DNA of 13,520 nucleotides, taken from NCBI GenBank assembly GCA_937895695.1, contig CALBLM010000303.1:1-13520 (forward strand), written 5' to 3'. Both the position numbers and the translations under genes were made by a program. Below, in pieces: positions 1 to 5,809 of this stretch. Each line of letters opens with the position of its first letter. Positions within the stretch are counted from its first letter, which is position 1. The DNA is from an uncultured Megasphaera sp. Lineage in GTDB: Bacteria; Bacillota; Negativicutes; Veillonellales; Megasphaeraceae. Below the pieces are notes generated by a model that had not been told where the DNA came from, did not search any database, and saw nothing but the letters and a program-made list of their open reading frames with translations.

Positions 1-477
1 TTCGTCAAAGAGATTTATCAGTCCGGAAACGCCATTGGATTACATTCGTATACGCACGATTACAAAAAAATATATGCATCGCCGGAAGCGTATGTGGATG
101 AGATGATGCAAACGGATATGTTAATTTATCATGCTATTGGCGTACGTCCTATCATATCTCGTGCGCCCGGCGGTACGCAAGGACATTTTACAGACGCTTT
201 TTGGCAGGCGATTCAAGATGTCGGCTACATCGAAGTGGGCTGGAATGCACTGACAGGAGATGCGGACGGTACAGGTAAAACAGCTGAAAAAGAAGTAGAA
301 AACATTAAAAACCAATTATCCTTACGTCCGTATTTAAATTCGCATTTAGTTATATTAATGCATGATGCGTCTGGCCATGAAGCGACAGTAGAAGCCTTGC
401 CGGCTATTATCAAAATGCTGAAAGACCAGGGATATACATTCCGTGTTGTTACGACATCCATTCCGCCATCGTGGTAA
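1..477 (+). CDS. Polysaccharide deacetylase (NodB/CE4 family), 3' part
   Basis: The reading frame is open from the first base, so the N-terminus lies outside the window; 158 residues and the stop are visible. It shows the NodB-domain motifs in order: HSYTH (visible residues 15-19, the metal-binding H-S/T-x-x-H motif), a RAPGG version of the RPPG motif near residues 55-59, GW with a following GD, and LMHD near the C-terminus, which supplies the last catalytic His. The family removes acetyl groups from N-acetylglucosamine polymers, often peptidoglycan, using a divalent metal. The exact substrate cannot be told from this fragment, and any signal peptide or membrane anchor would be upstream. The gene ends about 30 bp before the promoter of the next unit and has no clear terminator of its own. 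It seems unrelated to the aromatic genes that follow. Confidence 0.88.
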   Translation, partial: FVKEIYQSGNAIGLHSYTHDYKKIYASPEAYVDEMMQTDMLIYHAIGVRPIISRAPGGTQGHFTDAFWQAIQDVGYIEVGWNALTGDADGTGKTAEKEVENIKNQLSLRPYLNSHLVILMHDASGHEATVEALPAIIKMLKDQGYTFRVVTTSIPPSW

Positions 478-505
478 TAATTTTTCATAACAGAAAAGTT
501 TATTC

Positions 506-535
506 TTGACAAATACAGACCGTTCGGTATACAAT
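506..535 (+). promoter_or_regulatory. Promoter of the first aromatic leader
   Basis: A perfect -35 TTGACA (506-511) is followed after 16 bp by TATACAAT (528-535), which offers a -10 hexamer as TATACA with 16-bp spacing or TACAAT with 18-bp spacing. Transcription would start near 540. The same boxes with the same spacing, followed by the same GAC triplet, occur at 2489-2518 in front of the second leader, so the two promoters look like copies. Confidence 0.82.
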
Positions 536-579
536 GACGACATCAAAATTTTAAGAAATACAAAAAGGAGACCATCCAA

Positions 580-726
580 ATGAAAGCCATGTTACAACGT
601 ATGGATACAGTTGCATATGTCTTTACATACGTTAGCTGGAGCTATTTTAGCGCTGGCTATTTGGCATACCCTCAATTTCATTACCGTAACATGCACATGA
701 GAGAACAAGGATATACAGCAGCATAA
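580..726 (+). CDS. Leader peptide 1, Tyr-rich (48 aa), attenuator of the ACT-protein gene
   Basis: This short ORF has an AAAAGGAG ribosome binding site (563-570) nine bases before its ATG. Of 48 residues 11 are aromatic (7 Tyr, 3 Phe, 1 Trp), and ten of them lie between residues 13 and 35, where it reads YVFTYVSWSYFSAGYLAY. No enzyme-like domain is visible. An intrinsic terminator lies 32 bp after its stop codon and before the next gene, the arrangement of pheL/trpL-type leader peptides whose translation reports charged tRNA levels. It is homologous to leader 2 at 2563-2733: same core (YVFTYxSWxYF...AGY), same H-M-R tripeptide (residues 39-41), same ribosome binding site context. Tyr codons outnumber Phe here, so it may answer mainly to Tyr. 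A functional small protein is possible but explains the terminator and the conserved pairing less well. Confidence 0.82.
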   Translation: MKAMLQRMDTVAYVFTYVSWSYFSAGYLAYPQFHYRNMHMREQGYTAA

Positions 727-772
727 ATCATTGATTAGCTGTTTCATTGGATAGACTCGGCAGGCTCGTGTG
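694..772 (+). promoter_or_regulatory. Candidate antiterminator pairing of leader 1
   Basis: CACATGAG at 694-701 (codons for H-M-R just after the aromatic run) can pair over 8 bp, one of them G-U, with CTCGTGTG at 765-772, which spans the top of the terminator hairpin. The two structures exclude each other. The same octamer is conserved in leader 2 against CTCATGTG. Between them, ACAGC (715-719) can pair with GCTGT (738-742), placing the leader stop codon in a loop. The pairing is seen in the sequence; its role is inferred. Confidence 0.55.
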
Positions 773-786
773 GGCCTGCCTTTTTT
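759..786 (+). terminator. Intrinsic terminator (attenuator) before the ACT-protein gene
   Basis: GGCAGGCTC (759-767) pairs with GGGCCTGCC (772-780) through 9 bp including one G-U, with a GTGT loop, and six T follow at once (781-786). It lies between the leader peptide stop (726) and the structural gene start (807), so full termination there would silence the gene, as expected of an attenuator. The apex is also complementary to CACATGAG in the leader. Confidence 0.9.
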
Positions 787-806
787 GTAGAGAAAGGAAG
801 AGTACT

Positions 807-1217
807 ATGCTGAATCAAATTTCACTATTTACAGAAAACAAGCAAGGCGCCCTGCGCAAAATGACCCACGTGTTAGCGCAGGCCAATATCAATTTGTATA
901 CGATGCTGGCCAATGACAGTGCGGAATTTGGGATTATCCGTCTGATCGTAACGAATCCGGAAAAGGCATTGCAGGTTTTGAAAGATGCCGGTTATCAATG
1001 CCGTATGGATAAAGTATTGGCCATTGAAATGGGAGATACTCCAGGGAGCTTGGATAACATTTTGGAAAATTTAGAAGATGCTAATGTAGCCATTGATTAC
1101 TTGTATATTTCGTATAATCGTAAAGCATCTACACCAGTTGCCGTATTAAAAACAAGTGAACCCGAAACAGAAACCTTTTTGCGTGGCAAAGGTTACGAAC
1201 TTCTTGATTCGTTTTAA
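807..1217 (+). CDS. Tandem ACT-domain protein (136 aa)
   Basis: The protein is almost entirely two ACT domains (about residues 1-66 and 69-136), small ligand-binding modules that usually bind amino acids and regulate enzymes of amino-acid metabolism. The first begins with ISLFTENKQGALRKMTHVLA, with the typical G-x-L turn; the second begins near LAIEMGDTPGSLDNILENL. No catalytic domain is present. I start it at ATG 807 because AAAGGAAG (793-800) lies just upstream; the in-frame ATG at 747 would place the terminator hairpin inside the coding region. It appears monocistronic, preceded by the Tyr-rich attenuator and ended by a bidirectional terminator. Its control by an aromatic leader suggests it senses aromatic amino acids or modulates an enzyme of that pathway; the partner is unknown. 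Tandem-ACT proteins of this size are known in anaerobic Firmicutes, mostly without assigned function. Confidence 0.88.
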   Translation: MLNQISLFTENKQGALRKMTHVLAQANINLYTMLANDSAEFGIIRLIVTNPEKALQVLKDAGYQCRMDKVLAIEMGDTPGSLDNILENLEDANVAIDYLYISYNRKASTPVAVLKTSEPETETFLRGKGYELLDSF

Positions 1218-1229
1218 GTGCTTCATATA

Positions 1230-1272
1230 AAAAAGCTTCCATACTGTCAGAAACAGTGTGGAAGCTTTTTTT
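1230..1272. terminator. Bidirectional intrinsic terminator
   Basis: AAGCTTCCA (1233-1241) pairs with TGGAAGCTT (1259-1267), and the helix continues inward by a G-U pair and ACTGT/ACAGT to a CAGAA loop, giving 15 bp. Seven T follow on the plus strand (1266-1272) and six A precede (1229-1234), so it can stop both the ACT gene and the convergent DAHP synthase. Confidence 0.93.
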
Positions 1273-1292
1273 GTGTGTAATACGAACTTGTC

Positions 1293-2327
1293 TTATACTA
1301 ATTCAGCGAGATCGAGAATGAGACGTTCTGTTTTTTCCCATCCCAGGCACGGATCGGTAATGGATTTTCCGTAGGTGCCTTCACTGATTTTTTGATTGCC
1401 GTCTTCGATATAGCTTTCAATCATGAGACCCTTGACGAGTGTACGAATATCCGGGCTCATGTGACGGCTGTGCATAACGTCTTTGGCGATACGGATTTGT
1501 TCCATGTATTTTTTACCGGAATTGGCATGATTTGTATCTACAATGACGGCCGGATTGGCTAAGCTGCGTTCATTATACATTTCCAATACGTGATGTAAAT
1601 CTTCATAATGATAATTCGGCAGGCTGTTGCCAAAGGTATCTACATAACCACGCAAAATGGCATGGGCCAACGGATTTCCATTGGTACGGACTTCCCAGCC
1701 ACGGAATAAAAATTCTTGTGAATGCTGTGCAGCTGCAATAGAGTTGAGCATGACGGATAAATCACCGGATGGCGGATTTTTCATGCCGACCGGAATGCCA
1801 ACGCCACTGGCAATCATGCGGTGCAGTTGGTCTTCTACCGAGCGGGCACCGACGGCTGCATAGGATAATAAATCGGAAAGGTAGCGGTAAATTTCCGGGT
1901 AGAGAATTTCTTCAGCACACGTAAATCCTGTTTCCCGGACAATGCGAGCGTTCATTTCCCGAATGGCGATGATGCCGGCCAGCATGTCTTCTTTGCCTTC
2001 CGGATCGGGCTGGTGAAGCATGCCTTTATATCCGACGCCAATCGTACGCGGCTTGTTCGTATAGACACGGGGTACGATAAAGATTTTATCAGCCACTTTT
2101 TCTTGTACCTTACCGAGTCGGTGAATGTAGTCGACGACAGCATCTTCATTGTCAGCAGAACAAGGACCAATAATCAATAAAAAGCGGTCATCCTTGCCAG
2201 TAAAAATATTTTTAATAATTTCATCACGATGCTGTTTAATTTTGCGGACTGCATCCGTGATAGGAAATTCTTCCATAAGTTCTTGCGGTGTTGGTAATTT
2301 CCTGATGAATTCAATTTGCATTCCCAT
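1293..2327 (-). CDS. aroG: 3-deoxy-7-phosphoheptulonate synthase, AroG (type I-alpha) family
   Basis: The enzyme condenses phosphoenolpyruvate and erythrose 4-phosphate to DAHP, the first step of the shikimate pathway. The family is recognised from LLIIGPCSADN (about residues 50-60), PRVYTNKPRT, GARSVEDQLHR, VGMKNPPSGD, VDTNHANSGKK and the C-terminal YGKSITDPCLGWE, all matching the E. coli AroG/AroF/AroH family. At 344 residues it has normal family length. I choose the ATG at 2327: AGGAGGG (2333-2339) ends five bases before it. The in-frame GTG at 2372 would extend the protein by 15 residues but has no ribosome binding site. It is convergent with the ACT gene and divergent from the aro operon. 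Its upstream region has a promoter but no aromatic leader peptide, so it seems to be controlled separately from the operon DAHP synthase. Which aromatic end product inhibits it cannot be read safely from the sequence. Confidence 0.93.
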   Translation of the reverse strand: MGMQIEFIRKLPTPQELMEEFPITDAVRKIKQHRDEIIKNIFTGKDDRFLLIIGPCSADNEDAVVDYIHRLGKVQEKVADKIFIVPRVYTNKPRTIGVGYKGMLHQPDPEGKEDMLAGIIAIREMNARIVRETGFTCAEEILYPEIYRYLSDLLSYAAVGARSVEDQLHRMIASGVGIPVGMKNPPSGDLSVMLNSIAAAQHSQEFLFRGWEVRTNGNPLAHAILRGYVDTFGNSLPNYHYEDLHHVLEMYNERSLANPAVIVDTNHANSGKKYMEQIRIAKDVMHSRHMSPDIRTLVKGLMIESYIEDGNQKISEGTYGKSITDPCLGWEKTERLILDLAELV

Positions 2328-2340
2328 AATATCCCTCCTG

Positions 2341-2373
2341 AAGTGGCGTGTTTCCAACGAGATGGCGTCCACT
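2341..2373 (-). promoter_or_regulatory. Hairpin in the aroG 5' UTR
   Basis: AGTGGCG (2342-2348) is complementary to CG-T-CCACT (2366-2373), giving 7 bp with one bulged base; CCA (2354-2356) and TGG (2363-2365) add a short inner helix. On the aroG mRNA its base sits about two bases upstream of the AGGAGGG site, so it could influence ribosome access or mRNA stability. No regulatory function is shown. Confidence 0.4.
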
Positions 2374-2398
2374 AAAAAATTTGACTGAGTTACAGCAT

Positions 2399-2426
2399 AT
2401 TATAACACAGACTTTTTTTTTGTAAA
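2399..2426 (-). promoter_or_regulatory. Promoter of the aroG-type DAHP synthase gene
   Basis: On the minus strand TTTACA (2421-2426) is followed after 16 bp by a perfect TATAAT (2399-2404). Transcription would start near 2392, giving a 5' UTR of about 65 bases. It is back to back with the leader 2 promoter about 60 bp away. Confidence 0.75.
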
Positions 2427-2488
2427 CATAAGGCAATAAAAGTAAAACGTTTATTGTAAAATAGCTGAAAAACATTAGACTGATTGTA

Positions 2489-2518
2489 TTGACAACATAT
2501 AGGCAAAAGGTATACAAT
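2489..2518 (+). promoter_or_regulatory. Promoter of the second aromatic leader and the aro operon
   Basis: TTGACA (2489-2494) and TATACAAT (2511-2518) repeat the exact boxes and 16-bp spacing of the promoter at 506-535. Start of transcription would be near 2523. No other strong promoter was noticed inside the nine-gene operon. Confidence 0.83.
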
Positions 2519-2562
2519 GACACCAACGAATTTTTTAAATTGCACAAAGGGAGTCTATCCAA

Positions 2563-2733
2563 ATGAAAAATATCTCATTCGTACATGCTGCAATTGAATA
2601 TGTCTTTACGTACTTTAGCTGGGGCTATTTTTATTTTGGCGCTGGCTATTTTTGCTACGACAAATTCAATACAAACCATGGACACATGAGACACTTTCAA
2701 CCGATAGCATCGCTTAGTTCTTTAGCAGGTTAA
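2563..2733 (+). CDS. Leader peptide 2, Phe/Tyr-rich (56 aa), attenuator of the aro operon
   Basis: The ORF has an AAAGGGAG ribosome binding site (2546-2553) nine bases before its ATG. Fifteen of 56 residues are aromatic (8 Phe, 6 Tyr, 1 Trp); 13 of the 23 residues between positions 13 and 35 are aromatic, including YFSWGYFYFGAGYF. A ribosome short of Phe-tRNA or Tyr-tRNA would stall there. The stop codon is followed after about 40 bp by a strong terminator and then by aroF, the first gene of aromatic biosynthesis. The peptide is a paralogue of leader 1 (580-726), with two extra aromatic residues in the core and a longer tail (residues 44-56). The tail shows no domain. It is the strongest candidate in the window for an amino-acid-sensing leader peptide. 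Confidence 0.87.
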   Translation: MKNISFVHAAIEYVFTYFSWGYFYFGAGYFCYDKFNTNHGHMRHFQPIASLSSLAG

Positions 2734-2786
2734 AAAGAACTATTGTAATTTACTTTTGATTGAATGAATACAAGCAGACTCATGTG
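2683..2786 (+). promoter_or_regulatory. Candidate antiterminator pairing of leader 2
   Basis: CACATGAG (2683-2690, H-M-R codons of leader 2) is perfectly complementary to CTCATGTG (2779-2786), which covers the upper 5' arm, loop and first 3'-arm base of the terminator, so pairing prevents the terminator. TAGTTCTTT (2715-2723) and AAAGAACTA (2734-2742) form a 9-bp hairpin between them, with the leader stop codon in its loop. A ribosome finishing the leader would open this hairpin and sit between the two partners. The complementarity is seen; the mechanism is inferred. Confidence 0.6.
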
Positions 2787-2800
2787 AGTCTGCTTTTTTT
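2773..2800 (+). terminator. Intrinsic terminator (attenuator) before aroF
   Basis: AGCAGACTCA (2773-2782) and TGAGTCTGCT (2785-2794) are perfectly complementary; with the innermost pair open the loop is ATGT. Seven T follow (2794-2800). It lies between the leader peptide and the aroF start at 2823, so it would cut off the whole operon when formed. Confidence 0.93.
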
Positions 2801-2822
2801 AGTTATGAAAGGATGAAAACCG

Positions 2823-3839
2823 ATGATTATTGTACTGAAACCAAATGCACCTAAAGAATTTGTTGATACGTTGACCAAAATGATTCAGGCAAAAGGTCTG
2901 CAAGTAGATAAAAGTAAGGGCGCTCGTAAGACATTGCTGGGATTAGTAGGCAATACAGCAGTAATTGATGAAGATCAGATTCGTAGTTACGAATATGTAG
3001 AAAATGTCATTCGTGTAGAAGAACCATATAAACGAGCTAGTCGGGCATTTCATCCGGAAGATACGGTCATTCACGTAGGTAATGCACAAATCGGCGGTAA
3101 AAAACTAGCCGTTATAGCTGGGCCATGCTCCGTTGAATCACAGGAACAAATGGATGGCATTGCCAGAGATATTAAAGCATCCGGTGCGACGATGCTTCGC
3201 GGCGGTGCGTTTAAGCCGCGTACGTCTCCGTATTCTTTCCAGGGATTACAGGACAAGGGACTGGATATGTTATGTAATGCCGGTAAAAAAGCAGGATTGC
3301 CTGTAGTCACTGAAATTATGTCAGCTGATAAACTCGATCTCTTTTTAGATGATAATGTAGATATTATTCAAATCGGTGCCCGCAATATGCAGAACTTTGA
3401 TTTGCTGAAAGCCGTTGGCAAAATCAATAAACCGGTTCTGCTGAAACGCGGATTGTGTGCAACCATTGAAGAATGGCTGATGTCTGCTGAATACATTATG
3501 GCTGGCGGTAATCACAATGTTATCTTATGTGAACGAGGTATTCGGACATTTGAAACGTATACGAGAAATACCTTGGATTTGAGTGCTGTTTTGGCAGTTA
3601 AGCATCAAAGCCATTTGCCGGTTATTGTAGATCCCAGCCATGCGACAGGCAAACGCTGGATGGTAGAAGCCATGGCTAAAGCAGCCATTGCAGCCGGTGC
3701 CGATGGTATTATGGTAGAAGTACATAATGATCCGGCCAATGCCTGGTGCGACGGAGCGCAGTCCATTACACCGAAGATGTTTGATCATTTGATGCAGTCT
3801 CTGCGGCAGATTGCACCGATTGTTGGCAGAGAATTATAA
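2823..3839 (+). CDS. aroF: 3-deoxy-7-phosphoheptulonate synthase, type I-beta with N-terminal regulatory domain
   Basis: This is the second DAHP synthase of the window, from the I-beta family (Thermotoga maritima/Bacillus type). Residues 1 to about 70 form the ferredoxin-like N-terminal domain (MIIVLKPNAPKE...), which in the Thermotoga enzyme mediates inhibition by aromatic amino acids. The barrel follows with IAGPCSVES (98-106), LRGGAFKPRTSPYSF (125-139), the IGARNMQNFDLL stretch, and VDPSHATGKR near the C-terminus. At 338 residues the length is normal for the family. Start ATG 2823 follows AAAGGATG. It is the first gene after the attenuator and shares no close sequence motifs with the aroG-type enzyme beyond GPCS, so the two are not a recent duplication. 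It is followed by tyrA after 28 bp. Confidence 0.95.
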   Translation: MIIVLKPNAPKEFVDTLTKMIQAKGLQVDKSKGARKTLLGLVGNTAVIDEDQIRSYEYVENVIRVEEPYKRASRAFHPEDTVIHVGNAQIGGKKLAVIAGPCSVESQEQMDGIARDIKASGATMLRGGAFKPRTSPYSFQGLQDKGLDMLCNAGKKAGLPVVTEIMSADKLDLFLDDNVDIIQIGARNMQNFDLLKAVGKINKPVLLKRGLCATIEEWLMSAEYIMAGGNHNVILCERGIRTFETYTRNTLDLSAVLAVKHQSHLPVIVDPSHATGKRWMVEAMAKAAIAAGADGIMVEVHNDPANAWCDGAQSITPKMFDHLMQSLRQIAPIVGREL

Positions 3840-3867
3840 TTACAGAACACATAACGGGGGATACACG

Positions 3868-4755
3868 ATGGAACAAGAAGATAGCGGTTTTTTTACAAAA
3901 CAAACGATAGGAATTATCGGATTGGGGTTAATTGGCGGTTCCTATGCCAAAGGGCTGCGACAGCTAGGGGTACAACATATCGTAGCTGTTGATGTAGATG
4001 AACATACCTTGGCGCAGGCCAAAGCGGACGGCGTGATTGATGAAGGCTATACAAAGGGAACCAAGGCGTTGCAGCAAGCAGACCTGCTGATTTTTTGTAT
4101 GGCCGCTGATGCGATGATGGCATTCATCCAAGAGAATGTAATCTATTTCAAAAAGGATGTATTGCTGACAGATGTTGCCGGCATCAAGGGAAATACAGCT
4201 ACGCAAATACGAGATATGTTGCCGGATGGTATGGACTTTGTGCCGGGCCATCCCATGGCAGGACGGGAAGGACGAGGATATGGGATGTCTCAGGCAGAGA
4301 TATTTCATCATGCCAATTATATTATTGTACCGATGAAAACGAATACAGCCGCTCATATCCAAAGAGTGCGGGAGATGGCAACAGCACTGGGATGTTCCCA
4401 TGTCGTAACGGTTACGCCTCAGGAACATGACCAATTTATTGCCTACACAAGCAGTTTGCCCCATGTACTGGCGACGGCCCTTGTTAACAGCGATTCTATG
4501 AATCCGCTGACCAAGTTTTTTGTTGCCGGCAGTTTTCGTGACGGTACGCGAGTTGCCGATATTAATGCCCCCTTATGGACCCAACTGTTTTTAGCCAATA
4601 AAGAGAATCTGTTATATGAAATTCGCCGCTTCAGTGATTCACTACGTGCGTTTTCTATTATGCTGGAGCAAGAAGATACGAAAGAAATAACCCAGTATTT
4701 GCAACAAGCCGCGATGCGGAGAAAGGAATTAGTTCATGAAACAAATTTACGTTGA
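3868..4755 (+). CDS. tyrA: Prephenate dehydrogenase
   Basis: The enzyme oxidatively decarboxylates prephenate to 4-hydroxyphenylpyruvate, the committed step to tyrosine. An N-terminal Rossmann fold is shown by IIGLGLIGGS (16-25, G-x-G-x-x-G) with the acidic VDVDE end of the second strand; GHPMAGREGRGY (127-138) is the conserved prephenate-binding loop, and SSLPH and GSFRDGTRVA are in the helical C-terminal domain. I start it at ATG 3868 after GGGGG (3856-3860), giving 295 residues; an upstream in-frame ATG at 3811 lies within aroF. It has neither a chorismate mutase domain nor the C-terminal ACT domain found in Bacillus TyrA, so feedback by Tyr may come through the leader or another protein. 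Its last 20 bases overlap aroB, which suggests translational coupling. Confidence 0.94.
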   Translation: MEQEDSGFFTKQTIGIIGLGLIGGSYAKGLRQLGVQHIVAVDVDEHTLAQAKADGVIDEGYTKGTKALQQADLLIFCMAADAMMAFIQENVIYFKKDVLLTDVAGIKGNTATQIRDMLPDGMDFVPGHPMAGREGRGYGMSQAEIFHHANYIIVPMKTNTAAHIQRVREMATALGCSHVVTVTPQEHDQFIAYTSSLPHVLATALVNSDSMNPLTKFFVAGSFRDGTRVADINAPLWTQLFLANKENLLYEIRRFSDSLRAFSIMLEQEDTKEITQYLQQAAMRRKELVHETNLR

Positions 4756-5809
4756 TTTAGGAAAAGATTCCTATACGATTACAATAGAAGACGGCCTATT
4801 GGACCGTGCCGGTACGTATGTGAAAAGCCTGACCAAAGCGAATCATATAGCGATTATCAGCGATGATACTGTAGATGGCCTATACGGGAATCGCTTGGAA
4901 CATACATTGAAACAAGAAGGTTTTTCTGTACATCGCCTTATTTTCCCGGCCGGAGAAAAAAGTAAAAATAGTGAACAATTATTGGCATTGTATCAAAAAC
5001 TTTCGGATGCAGGCATTACACGCAGCGATTGTATTATTACATTTGGCGGTGGTGTTGTCGGTGATTTGGGAGGTTTTGCAGCAGCCACTTTTTTACGGGG
5101 TATCCCATTTATTCAAATACCGACGACGATTGTTTCCCAGGTAGATAGCAGCGTCGGCGGCAAAGTAGCCATTGATTTGCCAAGTGGCAAAAATCAGGCC
5201 GGCAGTTTTTATCAGCCAAAAGGTGTATTGATTGATCCGGAACTGCTTCAAACCTTGTCTCAACGGTTTATTCATGATGGCTTGGGAGAGGTCATCAAGT
5301 ATGGCTGTATTCGTGATGCTAAATTATTTGAATTACTGGAACAAGTCGATGACGATACGATTTCGGCGCATTGGGAAGAAATTATTGAATGCTGCTGCCG
5401 TATTAAAGCTCGTATTGTCGAACATGACGTACTGGATTTGGGAGAACGCATGCTCCTCAATTTTGGGCATACGATCGGTCATGCGATTGAACGCTGCTAT
5501 GGGTATGGGTATTATACCCATGGTGAGGGCGTAGCGGCCGGCATGGTCATGTTGACAGCCATAACGGAACAGATGGGAATTACCGAAGCGGGAACAACGG
5601 AACGAATTCGTAAGGTTGTTCAAAAATATAGTTTACCGACCCAAGTCGCCGCGGCTTCGGAAGACTTACTGCAGTATATCAGCAACGATAAGAAAAAGCG
5701 CGGCAAGCAGATTACGCTGATTGTACTGAAAGAAATCGGTAAAAGTGAACTTCTTCCTATTCAGGCAGATGAACTGCCAAAATATATACGAAAGGTAGAT
5801 ATAAAATAA
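4736..5809 (+). CDS. aroB: 3-dehydroquinate synthase
   Basis: AroB converts DAHP to 3-dehydroquinate, the second step of the pathway, using NAD and a divalent metal. The sequence shows the family signature FGGGVVGDLGGFAAATFLRG (103-122), IPTTIVSQVDSSVGGK (128-143), a KNQAGSFYQP stretch (152-161), and the metal-binding histidine regions NFGHTIGHAIE and HGEGVAAGM. Length 357 is typical. The ATG at 4736 lies inside the end of tyrA and follows AAAGGAA (4722-4728), so its translation is probably coupled to tyrA. The stop codon touches the start of aroA directly. Confidence 0.96.
   Translation: MKQIYVDLGKDSYTITIEDGLLDRAGTYVKSLTKANHIAIISDDTVDGLYGNRLEHTLKQEGFSVHRLIFPAGEKSKNSEQLLALYQKLSDAGITRSDCIITFGGGVVGDLGGFAAATFLRGIPFIQIPTTIVSQVDSSVGGKVAIDLPSGKNQAGSFYQPKGVLIDPELLQTLSQRFIHDGLGEVIKYGCIRDAKLFELLEQVDDDTISAHWEEIIECCCRIKARIVEHDVLDLGERMLLNFGHTIGHAIERCYGYGYYTHGEGVAAGMVMLTAITEQMGITEAGTTERIRKVVQKYSLPTQVAAASEDLLQYISNDKKKRGKQITLIVLKEIGKSELLPIQADELPKYIRKVDIK

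Noticed and set aside
738..763. CTGTT (739-743) pairing with GGCAG (759-763) as the leader 1 antiterminator
   Set aside because: Only five pairs, two of them G-U, and no counterpart exists in leader 2, unlike the CACATGAG pairing.
747..806. Upstream in-frame extension of the ACT protein starting at ATG 747
   Set aside because: It would translate through the terminator hairpin, has no ribosome binding site, and the residues before 807 do not belong to an ACT domain; ATG 807 has AAAGGAAG.
2328..2372. GTG start at 2372 for the AroG-type enzyme
   Set aside because: No ribosome binding site is seen, it lies in a hairpin, and the AGGAGGG site points clearly to ATG 2327.
2519..2822. T-box riboswitch upstream of the aro operon
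   Set aside because: No T-box-like sequence or specifier stem-loop was recognised, and the short distance is filled by the leader ORF and terminator.
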